Assembly: GCA_016286055.1 (NCBI GenBank)
Contig: JAEERW010000007.1
Coordinates: forward strand, 1 to 64,000
Reading direction: 5' to 3'
DNA length: 64,000 bases
Source: Bacteroidales bacterium
GTDB taxonomy: Bacteria; Bacteroidota; Bacteroidia; Bacteroidales; UBA3824
Shown here piece by piece: positions 43,493-51,992 of this stretch. Made by a program: the position numbers and the translations under genes. Position 1 is the stretch's first letter. Each line of letters opens with the position of its first letter. The notes below the pieces were generated by a model. That model was not told where the DNA came from, ran no database searches, and saw only the letters and a list, made by a program, of their open reading frames with translations.

Positions 43493-46093
43493 TTAAAAAG
43501 GCAAATCGTCATTATCGATTTCAATAACGTCTATTGCCTTTTTGAGATAATACAATTTGTCCCAATAACCAAATGGGAGTATTTGTTTGAATTTTTCAAT
43601 ACTATCTTTTGGAATAATAATCTTTTGTAAAGATTCACAAGTTAGTCTTTCTGGTGGAATTATAATTGAAGGTGTCTTCTTAATATCGCCAAATAATTGT
43701 TTTTCTACGCATATTTTAGAATTTTGAATGGTAATGTATTGCAGTGATTCACAACCACCAAATACAGAACTCTTCAAATATGTTACAGAATGAGGAATGA
43801 TTATTTCTCGTAATGATTTACATCCTGCAAAGGCTTTTGCACCTATGTATTTTACTGAATCAGATAAAAAAATATGTTGTAATGATTCACAACCATAAAA
43901 AGCACCGTCACCAATGTAACTAACAGAATTAGGTATAATGATTTCTCGCAATGATTCACAACATTCAAAAGCATAATCGCCAATATAAGTTACAGAATTA
44001 GGAATAACAATTCCTTGTAAAAATTTACACAACTTAAAAGCATATCTTCCAATAGCAACAGTTGTATTGGGAATGATAATTGTACTTAATTGATTAACAC
44101 AATCTTCATAATCAAGCCCTGAATCAAAAAAAGCCCACTCACAAATATAACGAGTTCCTTTCTTAATCTCATAAAAATCCAAATCATAGTTGTTACAACA
44201 TAAAAGTTTTTCACCATTATAACTATATTCAAAACCGAATTCATCTTTAATACTATTCTGATAATCGTCGTCACACACCTTTGTTGATAAACGATTATTC
44301 AATTCTTCCACCGAAAAACATCTTATATGCCCTGTCCAAGGCTTATCGGAATTAAGTTCGTATTTTTCAAATATCTTATTATAAACATCTTCTCCATCAA
44401 AGAATCCTGCAAAATCATCCATCAAACTATCTATTAACTGAACACCGAAATACGGTCCAACACATACAAACTGATTATACCCTTTTAAATTATCACTTAT
44501 TACTTGTGCAAAATTACCCAAATCAAACTTCAAATCCAAAACATTCGACAAAATATGAAGCGTTGGTATATCTCCCTCACAAATAATATCATCGGCAACA
44601 AGTTCATCAAATTCTTTATTAATAGTTACAATCTCGGCATCAGGACAGAATTTTGAAACGTGGAGCGCGGCACGTTTTAGGCATATTTCTGATGGTTCAA
44701 TCAATGTAACTCTTTTAACTTTCTGCGAGATACCTTGTTGTCTAATAAAATCAACATAACACATCGTGCCAACGGCTTGTCCACAGCCATAATCAATGAT
44801 GTTGATTTCAGGTTGTTCAAAAAATAATTCGGGAAGATTTTCAAAAGCCTTGTTGAGTTTTGCTTGGTGCATATTACCAAACGCATACAAATACACCAAC
44901 ATTTGCGGCTCGGAATCTATCAGAACCACGCCACGTTCAAGTTGAGAATAAAGTCCGTCAACGAGTTCTTTCGGCAAATCGTCTATAAACTTTTTAGCAA
45001 ATCCTCGCACTTTGTCAAAGGTCGGATTGTCAAAGTATTTGAGTTTGTATGCGTATGTTGTAGTCTGTTCTATTAGCATAATTTTTCCCGTTATTGTTTC
45101 TGACGTTAAACCTGTTTGCTTTGCTTGTTCATAATTCCTCCTCGCCAACTCTTTACTCGTATTCGCATAGCAATATTCGCACAGATGCGGGCAGGTGTTG
45201 TATTCGCCGATGTCTTTGCTGACTATGCAGCCGCAAAATTGACGCTGACCTTTGTCTCGGTTGTCTTTTTTCTTGATGATTTTTTCACCGTCAAAAAGCG
45301 AGTTAACTATCTCAACACCAAGATAATCCATCAAAACTTTGTCGTTTTTCGCAAACCGTATCATCAAATCGTCGTCGATACATTTGTTGTGTTGGATGCC
45401 GAATTGGGAGATGTCAATTTTTTCGCCGCAAGTGGCAAGTTGAAAGTTCCATTTTTTATTGAGTTCAGAGAGATTTTTTGCAAAATCAACCATCTGATTT
45501 TCTGTCCATTCCGCATAATTGATGTTGTTTTTTTCGAGGTTGGATTTTACCTTTTTATAGAGTGCAATATCCGCAAAACTGAACACAAGTTTTTCGGTAT
45601 AGCCAAACAATTGATCGCCAATGGTTTCAACCTTTCGCAACAAATCGTCAACGGTGATTTTATCGGTAAGAATCAGCGGGTCGAAACGCCAAATTACCCT
45701 GCCTTTGCCAAAGGTTTTTACCAATTGTTTAAAGGTTTCTATTCTATCTTCAAGCGGTGGCACACCTTTTTCCAAACCTTCTGAAACATAATCGTTTAAC
45801 GTGAATTGAATATAAAAATTCATCTTCTTCAATTCATCGATATGATTTAAAAGCGGCTTGGGATTTTTTGACCAAAAAACAAAGAATCGGGCGTTTTTAT
45901 ATGACACATAACTCTTTACGCCGTTGAAAGGATTAGTCCACGCCGAATAACCAATTTTGAGCCGATGGAAAAACCAATCGGCATAAAAAGCCGGAATGTC
46001 GGTGCTACGGCTCGCCGAAATGATTATCGGGGCTTGTGCATCAACTTCTTCACCGTTTTCGCGGGTAATTTTTATCTTTTGCCACTGTGCCAT
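43493..46093 (-). CDS. Fusion: DUF1848 (radical-SAM-like) + methyltransferase-like + leucine-rich repeats
   Basis: The start at 46093 (MAQWQKIKITRENGEEVDAQ) fits the DUF1848 N-terminus; an upstream in-frame ATG adds 32 unlike residues. Residues 1-310 are DUF1848: IIISASRSTDIPAFYADWFF at the start and an iron-sulfur-type cysteine set at 287-308, including CPHLCEYC (C-x3-C-x2-C). Residues 400-630 form a methyltransferase-like domain with INIIDYGCGQAVGTMCYVDF. From about residue 700 there are at least five BspA-type leucine-rich repeats (IIIPNSVSYIGDGAFYGCES). DUF1848 is normally a single-domain protein near 300 residues, so this three-part fusion is unusual. It is followed directly by the HEPN/zinc-ribbon gene. 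Confidence 0.75.
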   Translation of the reverse strand: MAQWQKIKITRENGEEVDAQAPIIISASRSTDIPAFYADWFFHRLKIGYSAWTNPFNGVKSYVSYKNARFFVFWSKNPKPLLNHIDELKKMNFYIQFTLNDYVSEGLEKGVPPLEDRIETFKQLVKTFGKGRVIWRFDPLILTDKITVDDLLRKVETIGDQLFGYTEKLVFSFADIALYKKVKSNLEKNNINYAEWTENQMVDFAKNLSELNKKWNFQLATCGEKIDISQFGIQHNKCIDDDLMIRFAKNDKVLMDYLGVEIVNSLFDGEKIIKKKDNRDKGQRQFCGCIVSKDIGEYNTCPHLCEYCYANTSKELARRNYEQAKQTGLTSETITGKIMLIEQTTTYAYKLKYFDNPTFDKVRGFAKKFIDDLPKELVDGLYSQLERGVVLIDSEPQMLVYLYAFGNMHQAKLNKAFENLPELFFEQPEINIIDYGCGQAVGTMCYVDFIRQQGISQKVKRVTLIEPSEICLKRAALHVSKFCPDAEIVTINKEFDELVADDIICEGDIPTLHILSNVLDLKFDLGNFAQVISDNLKGYNQFVCVGPYFGVQLIDSLMDDFAGFFDGEDVYNKIFEKYELNSDKPWTGHIRCFSVEELNNRLSTKVCDDDYQNSIKDEFGFEYSYNGEKLLCCNNYDLDFYEIKKGTRYICEWAFFDSGLDYEDCVNQLSTIIIPNTTVAIGRYAFKLCKFLQGIVIPNSVTYIGDYAFECCESLREIIIPNSVSYIGDGAFYGCESLQHIFLSDSVKYIGAKAFAGCKSLREIIIPHSVTYLKSSVFGGCESLQYITIQNSKICVEKQLFGDIKKTPSIIIPPERLTCESLQKIIIPKDSIEKFKQILPFGYWDKLYYLKKAIDVIEIDNDDLPF

Positions 46094-46159
46094 ACTTCGT
46101 TTTTTAATGTCAAGTACAAATATAAAAAAGATTTTTGGTTGAACGTATCGTTTTTGCGG

Positions 46160-46540
46160 AGAAAACATTATCTTTGCACTTGCAGACAAAACTTGTTACG
46201 CTATGGTTTGAGTTTTGCCAAATGCAAGTCAGACAGATTGGAAGAGATTGTAAAATTTGTGTCTATTGAATTGTCCAAAGAAGAATATAAATTTGGACTT
46301 ATAGACGTGATGGAAACGCCTACCGATGGCAAAAAAACCAATATAATGTTTAACGCCCGTTTGCAAAGAATCATAGAAACCGCATATCAACAAACCGGCA
46401 AACAGGTTGTTCTTCTTTTTGACGAATACGATGCATTGATGCTCAACACAATTGAAGATTTGACATTATTTAAATCGTCGTAAACTTTTCAAGCGAAAAA
46501 CGGACGATAGACGAGTGGAAAATAGCAAAATATATCATAA
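46160..46540 (+). pseudogene. Remnant of an AAA-ATPase/PD-(D/E)XK protein (DUF1703-type)
   Basis: A TATCTTTG box lies around 46162-46169. From there a fragment is readable: LRYGLSFAKCKSDRLEEIVK, then TAYQQTGKQVVLLFDEYDAL with the Walker B-like motif, ending at a stop near 46483. In another frame the expected later block VNFSSEKRTIDEWKIAKYII follows up to about 46540. The N-terminal Walker A part and the C-terminal nuclease-fold part are gone. The match to the common Bacteroidales AAA_ATPase_like family is clear from FDEYDA. Confidence 0.6.
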
Positions 46541-47020
46541 CCTCCATTTCGTCATCTTATGTGCGCACACTAAATTCACCGCCACAACCACCACGCCGAG
46601 CGCCATCTGCCAAATATCAACCGTTAGCATCATAAAGCATTGCTTTAAGATATAGATGCTAATCGGCAGACAGACAATACTTGTGGCTAATGCAGGAATA
46701 TATTTACGAAGGACAATCGACTGACCAATATGCACCACGTAATGAAACGTCAACCCGATGAAAGCACCGAGCCAAATATTCCAAACAAACTGATTGTCAA
46801 TCCACAACGCCAAGAGCGCAATAATTGCAAAAACCACAAACTCCTCCGCCACCGCCAAGGCGAAACCCTCGTTGGTTGTTCCGTGAAAAAGGCGGTGGAT
46901 TTTAGGGAAACGACGTTGCAGCATCTCCTCATTGCGGTCGAGAAAAATCCGCATACCAATAATCTCCTCCAAATCGTGGAAGATGAAAAGCATAGGAAGG
47001 GCAAAGGCAAATATACTCAT
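46535..47020 (-). CDS. HXXEE domain membrane protein
   Basis: The start at 47020 gives 161 residues beginning MSIFAFALPMLFIFHDLEEI. The family's motif HDLEE is at 15-19, and the second acidic pair lies in VAEEFVVFAI, then TFHYVVHIGQ. About five hydrophobic helices are predicted. Function is not known; the conserved His and Glu in membrane helices suggest metal or proton binding. It is divergent from the RING-like gene at 47305. Confidence 0.8.
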   Translation of the reverse strand: MSIFAFALPMLFIFHDLEEIIGMRIFLDRNEEMLQRRFPKIHRLFHGTTNEGFALAVAEEFVVFAIIALLALWIDNQFVWNIWLGAFIGLTFHYVVHIGQSIVLRKYIPALATSIVCLPISIYILKQCFMMLTVDIWQMALGVVVVAVNLVCAHKMTKWRL

Positions 47021-47101
47021 CTCAAAAATTTTTTTTAACCACAAAAATAAAAAAAAATCATTTTTTTCTCCGTTACGCAAAAACACTTCGCACCAAATTA
47101 T

Positions 47102-47109
47102 TATATTTG
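47102..47109 (+). promoter_or_regulatory. Candidate -7 promoter box for the 754-residue gene and its leader
   Basis: TATATTTG matches the Bacteroidota box. It is about 12 bases before the first leader element, so transcription would begin at about 47116 and include both elements in a leader of about 190 nt. Confidence 0.55.
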
Positions 47110-47120
47110 CAATTACAAAA

Positions 47121-47206
47121 GAGGTCAAAAACGACTTACTTCACTTCCTTACGCGGAATCGTAGGCTTTGCCTATCTCCGCCTGATTTGAGTCGTTTAAT
47201 TACCTC
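47121..47206 (+). ncRNA. Structured leader element 1 (candidate cis-regulatory RNA)
   Basis: The outer arms are GAGGTCAAAAACGAC (47121-47135) and GTCGTTTAATTACCTC (47191-47206), which pair over most of their length. Inside, GCGGA/TCCGC and TAGGC/GCCTA form a nested hairpin (47153-47181). Six T follow at once. It resembles an attenuator-type leader. It is paired with a second, related element at 47224. Confidence 0.5.
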
Positions 47207-47223
47207 TTTTTTAAGATATTAAC

Positions 47224-47287
47224 AAGGTCAAGGCCGACTTACTTCTCGCTTATTAGCACCATTAATGATTAGTCGGCCAATTACCTT
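47224..47287 (+). ncRNA. Structured leader element 2 (candidate cis-regulatory RNA)
   Basis: The outer arms are AAGGTCAAGGCCGAC (47224-47238) and GTCGGCCAATTACCTT (47272-47287). The shared parts with element 1 are GGTCA, CGACTTACTT and GTCG..AATTACCT. The outermost pair is A-T here but G-C in element 1, and the inner part is GGCC instead of an A-rich stretch, so pairing is kept while sequence changes. A T-rich run follows, 18 bases before the start codon at 47305. Confidence 0.5.
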
Positions 47288-47304
47288 TTATTATTTATAA
47301 CATT

Positions 47305-49569
47305 ATGGACGACAAGATTTTAAGCAAAGTAGCACTGCGGTTTAAGGCGGTATTTTTAAACATTGACCGCAAGGCGATAAACCTAAACTCCTCCATCACC
47401 GAACCCGTTTTGGCATTTGTAAAACGGCTCAACGAAAATGGATTCTGCGTCAACGAAGAACTACTTCACGCGCTCAACGCTGTAAATGTCAAGCATTTGA
47501 CAGAGATTACAGAAATCATCGACGAGGTGATGGGCGTAAAACTCAATTGGGCTCCGCTGGTAAAAGGTTGGGACACACCCACAGGCGAATCCCTCCCCGA
47601 CCATCTTATTACGCTAATAGCCAATATGTTCGGCAATCAGTCGGTTTACAAAGGCACACGGCTACAATGCGGACACCTGATACCCGAAGGCACTTTCCCC
47701 TTGGAGCGTTACAACGGCTGCCCATTCTGCGGACAACAATTTGAAACCGCAAACTTTGTTTACAAAGGTCAGGGCAGCAAACTAAAAGAACTCAGATTGT
47801 TCACTATCAAAGATATACAAAAGGTTTATCTATCGTTGCTCAACTCCCCTACCCCGTTGGACGGCACGCAGAAAGATACGTTGCATTTATTGCTCGGCGA
47901 ACTGCCATTACCCGAAAACGCTGAGGTAACAATGAAGGAGACTATAATGTTGGTTATCAAAGTATTGGCAGAGAAAGGCGACTACTCTTTCGGCGACAAA
48001 ATGCTAAAAAATCCCGCCGACATTCTCCGTTACCTTTGGTACAACAAAACTGGATATGCCCAAATTATTGAGCCAAAAACACTTATATCACATTCACGCA
48101 AAATTTACAGCCACATTTTTGGTCCATTAGACAAAGGTGCAGACGCTGCCCAAGCAATGAAAGAAAAACTGCGTTTGAAATACAGCCGAAAATTCTGTCT
48201 TCAAGTAGCCCGGTGGCTCAATGCCGTGCCCATTACAGCCAAGCAAGCCGCCGAAATAATGAATCCAAAACGCGGAATGTGGGTGCGCTTTATACGTGCG
48301 CTAAGGCTCGGCGAATATGCCCGTAAAAACGGCATGGAGCACCTAAGAGATATTCTCGACGTATTTTACCGCCAGGATTACACCACGTGGCAGGGCGAAT
48401 TAAACAAGGCTATCAATGCCGACGACGGAGCAACTACCTTAAAAATGCTCCAACAGCGTCCGGGACTATTTGCACGCTGCCTTTTTGCCACAATGCTGCG
48501 TTTTGGCAAAGATGTTATCCTCGAAGCCTTCAACCAAATATCCGATAATCTTCCCGCGCGGTTGCTGATTTCGCTCGGCAATGCCGCTGAATCATATTTC
48601 AACACCGACCTCGACCGCGTAGTACGCCCCATCACAGGCACGCCCAAACGCATCGACCACAATATCATTCTCACCCTCTACACCGACACCGACCGCAACG
48701 AGATGGCTTCGGCGGTGGATAAAATCTATCAACAATCGATGGCACGGCGTTTTGCGGCGCAGAAAACCGAATCCAAAACCATCTACATCGACCCCTCGCT
48801 CTACAATATTCCCGTTAGCGTGGGCGACCGCTCTGCCTCAATCCAAGATACTTCGTGCGCGCTCACCGGCACAAGATTTCCCGTAGAAGGCGATGCTGTA
48901 AGGCTGTTTTTGCAATGGGGCAAGGGGTTGCCAGCGCAATGGCTCGATATGGATTTAAGTTGCCGTATATCGCTACCCAACAACGAGAATGCCGAATGTG
49001 CATACTACAACCTCACTTGCGTGGGAGCAAAACATTCGGGCGACATCCAACAAATTCCCGATATGGTGGGCACGGCAGAATACATCGAACTGTCGTTGCC
49101 CGAATTAGACAAGGCTGGGGCTAAATATGTAACGTTTACTTGCAACGCCTACTCCAACGGTGCGCTCTCACCAAACCTCGTGGTAGGTTGGATGAACTCA
49201 AAATATCCGATGAAGGTTTCAAACGAAAAAGGTGTGGCATACGACCCGTCGTGCGTGCAGCATCAAGTGCGCATAAGCGAAGGCAATCTTTCCAAAGGAT
49301 TGGTTTTCGGAGTGTTAGACGTTGCCAAACGCGAAATTATTTGGCTTGAAATGCCCTTTACGGCGCAAAACCTCCGCGGTGCCGACAGCAAATCAGTAGA
49401 AGCCCTTCTTCACCGTTTGGAAACAAAACTCTCGATAGGCGGACTCTTAGATATCAAAGCCAAAGCGCAGAACCTCACCATTGTAGACACCCCCGACACC
49501 GCCGACGAATCTTACACCTACGAATGGGCACTCAATCCAGCAGAAGTGGCTGGGATAATGAATATATAA
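47305..49569 (+). CDS. Large RING-like zinc-binding protein (MXAN_6230/SCO0854-like)
   Basis: The 754-residue protein has a compact Cys/His site at 122-142, LQCGHLIPEGTFPLERYNGC followed by PFCG, with C122, H124, C139 and C142 in a RING-like order. The FPLERYNGCPFCG form recalls the MXAN_6230/SCO0854 family named for this RING-like motif. The middle is helical. The C-terminal third is beta-rich (FTAQNLRGADSKSVEALLHR near 700), and may be related to TerD-type folds, but this is weak. It has no signal peptide. Function is unknown. It is preceded by two structured leader elements and followed by the ATPase cassette. Confidence 0.55.
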   Translation: MDDKILSKVALRFKAVFLNIDRKAINLNSSITEPVLAFVKRLNENGFCVNEELLHALNAVNVKHLTEITEIIDEVMGVKLNWAPLVKGWDTPTGESLPDHLITLIANMFGNQSVYKGTRLQCGHLIPEGTFPLERYNGCPFCGQQFETANFVYKGQGSKLKELRLFTIKDIQKVYLSLLNSPTPLDGTQKDTLHLLLGELPLPENAEVTMKETIMLVIKVLAEKGDYSFGDKMLKNPADILRYLWYNKTGYAQIIEPKTLISHSRKIYSHIFGPLDKGADAAQAMKEKLRLKYSRKFCLQVARWLNAVPITAKQAAEIMNPKRGMWVRFIRALRLGEYARKNGMEHLRDILDVFYRQDYTTWQGELNKAINADDGATTLKMLQQRPGLFARCLFATMLRFGKDVILEAFNQISDNLPARLLISLGNAAESYFNTDLDRVVRPITGTPKRIDHNIILTLYTDTDRNEMASAVDKIYQQSMARRFAAQKTESKTIYIDPSLYNIPVSVGDRSASIQDTSCALTGTRFPVEGDAVRLFLQWGKGLPAQWLDMDLSCRISLPNNENAECAYYNLTCVGAKHSGDIQQIPDMVGTAEYIELSLPELDKAGAKYVTFTCNAYSNGALSPNLVVGWMNSKYPMKVSNEKGVAYDPSCVQHQVRISEGNLSKGLVFGVLDVAKREIIWLEMPFTAQNLRGADSKSVEALLHRLETKLSIGGLLDIKAKAQNLTIVDTPDTADESYTYEWALNPAEVAGIMNI

Positions 49570-49588
49570 AAATTATCAAATTTTAGCA

Positions 49589-49775
49589 TTATCAATCAAT
49601 CACTTACAAAAAGTTTTTACCAAATCTACCTAAAAAAAGCATAGATTTGGTAAAATATTTTTATCCCAAAAATTACTAAAATATTAATTATTAATAATTT
49701 ACAAATTCAAACACCGCGACACTACAAAAAAAGTTTTTACCAAATCTCAAAAAAATTTGCACATTTGGTAAAAAC
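49589..49775. repeat. Paired repeats R1 and R2 upstream of the ATPase gene at 49814
   Basis: R1 (49589-49655) and R2 (about 49725-49775) each contain an inverted pair: TTTTTACCAAATCT followed after 15-24 bases by ATTTGGTAAAA. R2 lies at the -33 region of the ATPase promoter (TATATTTG at 49780-49787), so binding there would control the gene. R1 has a 67-bp near-copy, R3, downstream of the cassette. Confidence 0.75.
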
Positions 49776-49779
49776 TCTA

Positions 49780-49787
49780 TATATTTG
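49780..49787 (+). promoter_or_regulatory. Candidate -7 promoter box for the ATPase at 49814
   Basis: TATATTTG lies 26 bases before the ATG, immediately after repeat R2. Confidence 0.6.
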
Positions 49788-49813
49788 CCCTTGAAATCAA
49801 TCATTTACACACT

Positions 49814-51235
49814 ATGATTATAGGTCGCAAAAAAGAACGGAACAATCTATTGTCGCTTTTGGAGAGCCACAAGTCGGAGTTTGCCGCAGTATATGGTCGT
49901 CGCCGCGTGGGCAAAACCTATCTGATAAGAGAAGCATTTGAATATCGGTTTGCATTTCAGCACACTGGGTTGCAAAACCAATCAAAAAACGCTCAAATAG
50001 CGGAATTCTGCAAGTCGCTCGCAAACGCAGGGATGAAAGATTTAACGCAACCCACCAATTGGCGCGACGCATTCTCACTGCTCGAAAAGCACCTTGAATC
50101 TCTTCCCGAAGGCAAAAAAGTTGTATTTATCGACGAATTGCCGTGGATGGACACCCCTTGTGCAAAGTTTATAAGCGCATTGGATCATTTTTGGAATGCT
50201 TGGGCCACAATGCGCAAAGATATCGTGCTGATTGTATGCGGCAGTGCTACTTCGTGGATAATCAGCAACATAGTAATGAACTACGGCGGACTTCACAACC
50301 GTCTCACAAAGCACATCTACGTAGAACCGTTTACGCTCCACGAATGCGAACTGTACGCCAAGGCACGCAACTTGGGTATGAACCGCCGAAACATTATGGA
50401 AACCTATATGATTATAGGCGGCATTCCCTATTATTGGGACTATTTGGCAAAAGAACTTTCGTGGGCGCAGAATATTGACAGTATGTTTTTTGTAAAAAAT
50501 GCGCCGCTACGCCGTGAGTTCACCGCCTTGTACGCCTCGCTGTTCCGAAAGCCCGACGAATACATAAAGATTATCAATGCGTTAGGAACAAAAAAAATTG
50601 GAATGACACGTTCCGAAATCATCAGCGAAACAGGAATAGACCAAGGTGGAAAACTCACCAAAATGCTCGAAGAGTTGGAAGAATGTGATTTTATACGTTC
50701 ATACAATTCCATAGGGAAAACCAAAAAAGACTCTGTATATCAACTAATTGACAATTTTACGCTGTTTTATTACAAGTTTTTGGACGGCAGGAGAAACTTT
50801 GCCAAAAACTATTGGCTCGCAATGCAAAAAAAGCCATTGTTCAATACTTGGAGCGGACTTGCCTTTGAGCGTGTCTGCCTGCAACACACCGAACAAATCA
50901 AAAAGGCATTGGGTATTTCGGGAGTAATGTGCAACGTATATTCGTGGGTATACCGCGCCAAAAATCCAAAAGAAAAAGGCGTCCAGATAGATCTCCTCAT
51001 CGACCGCGACGACGATGTAATCAACCTTTGCGAAATGAAATACTATGATTCCACATTCACCATCACCGAGGACTACGACAGCAACCTCCGCCGCAAATCA
51101 TCGGTTTTTGAGGCTCAAACATCCACACGCAAAGCCGTCCGCACAGTTATGATTACAACCTACGGCATTACCCACAACGAATGGTCAAATAACATTACAA
51201 ATCAAGTAGTTATGGATGATTTGTTTGAGGAATAA
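49814..51235 (+). CDS. AAA ATPase with winged-helix and nuclease-fold tail (DUF234-type)
   Basis: The 473-residue protein has Walker A GRRRVGKT at 28-35 and Walker B VVFIDELPW at 103-111. A winged-helix region follows at about 245-310 (MTRSEIISETGIDQGGKLTK). The C-terminal part has the D...E-x-K pattern of the PD-(D/E)XK fold: QIDLLIDRDDDVINLCEMKY. This is the layout of the archaeal-type ATPase/DUF234 family. Its promoter carries two copies of a gene-specific inverted repeat, and a third copy lies after the next gene. It may autoregulate through these or act on them. No partner of known function is nearby. Confidence 0.85.
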   Translation: MIIGRKKERNNLLSLLESHKSEFAAVYGRRRVGKTYLIREAFEYRFAFQHTGLQNQSKNAQIAEFCKSLANAGMKDLTQPTNWRDAFSLLEKHLESLPEGKKVVFIDELPWMDTPCAKFISALDHFWNAWATMRKDIVLIVCGSATSWIISNIVMNYGGLHNRLTKHIYVEPFTLHECELYAKARNLGMNRRNIMETYMIIGGIPYYWDYLAKELSWAQNIDSMFFVKNAPLRREFTALYASLFRKPDEYIKIINALGTKKIGMTRSEIISETGIDQGGKLTKMLEELEECDFIRSYNSIGKTKKDSVYQLIDNFTLFYYKFLDGRRNFAKNYWLAMQKKPLFNTWSGLAFERVCLQHTEQIKKALGISGVMCNVYSWVYRAKNPKEKGVQIDLLIDRDDDVINLCEMKYYDSTFTITEDYDSNLRRKSSVFEAQTSTRKAVRTVMITTYGITHNEWSNNITNQVVMDDLFEE

Positions 51236-51251
51236 TATTAAATAACATCAA

Positions 51252-51848
51252 ATGAAAACAAATATACACATATTACTCATAATCACTTTCTGCCTCTTGA
51301 TAAATAAGAGTTTTAGTCAGGGAAAGGTTACAATGCTGGTAGGAAGCCAATACTACCCATCCAAAGACTCCACAAATTATATGTGTTTGCCTTACGCATC
51401 TGTAAACATACCCGGGGAATGGAGAAGAACCTCATTTAACCAAATAGCCAACCAACAGTTTTTTAAAAACAATGAAAACACAATAATATCGTTGGCTTTT
51501 TCTTCCAATAACAGGTATGAATTTAACCAAGACGGAGCAAAGGAAGATTTAGATTTTGCATATGCATATTACGAATGGGACACTCAATTCCACATTGAAG
51601 AAAATAATTATAATCGATTATTTTTGGAATGCGACACTTTAAATAATTATGTGATATACGAACTATACAAAGAAAACTCAGATACCATATATTTTAGAGT
51701 TGGAACGTATAATCACAAAATTGTTTATATATACTCTATCAACAAAACAAACGAAATAACTGAAACACAGTGCATTAATTTACTCAAAGGCATAACTTTA
51801 TATACAAAACAAAAACGAAAAAACAAGAAATCAAAAAACAACGACTAA
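51252..51848 (+). CDS. Exported protein of unknown function, cargo of the ATPase cassette
   Basis: The 198-residue protein has a signal peptide at about 1-22 (MKTNIHILLIITFCLLINKS). The body has SVNIPGEWRRTSFNQIANQQ and is rich in Asn and aromatic residues; it ends in a Lys-rich tail. No family is recognised. It lies 16 bases after the ATPase gene and within the flanking repeats R1 and R3, so it travels with the ATPase. The A+T content is higher than in the neighbours. Confidence 0.65.
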   Translation: MKTNIHILLIITFCLLINKSFSQGKVTMLVGSQYYPSKDSTNYMCLPYASVNIPGEWRRTSFNQIANQQFFKNNENTIISLAFSSNNRYEFNQDGAKEDLDFAYAYYEWDTQFHIEENNYNRLFLECDTLNNYVIYELYKENSDTIYFRVGTYNHKIVYIYSINKTNEITETQCINLLKGITLYTKQKRKNKKSKNND

Positions 51849-51881
51849 TACACATTGATAAGTTTTAAAGGAGAAATCAAC

Positions 51882-51948
51882 TTATCAATCAACCACTTAC
51901 AAAAAGTTTTTACCAAATCTCAAAAAAAATTGCACATTTGGTAAAAAC
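51882..51948. repeat. Repeat R3, near-copy of R1, downstream of the ATPase cassette
   Basis: R3 has the same length as R1 (67 bp). Its first 39 bases differ from R1 by one base, and its inverted pair is GTTTTTACCAAATCT (51906-51920) with ATTTGGTAAAAAC (51936-51948). The inner part after the first arm is like R2 rather than R1. A further short match, ATCAATCATTTACA, follows both R2 and R3. Confidence 0.8.
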
Positions 51949-51992
51949 TTTTTACAATCATCTTATTATCAATCATTTACAATTGAGTTTTT

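Noticed and set aside
45116..45784. A 222-codon plus-strand open frame inside the DUF1848 fusion gene
   Set aside because: It is antisense to conserved DUF1848 sequence and has shadow-type composition.
49589..51948. The repeat-flanked ATPase unit considered as an insertion sequence
   Set aside because: There is no transposase or DDE motif, and the flanking repeats are direct, not terminal inverted repeats. It is kept only as a candidate cassette.
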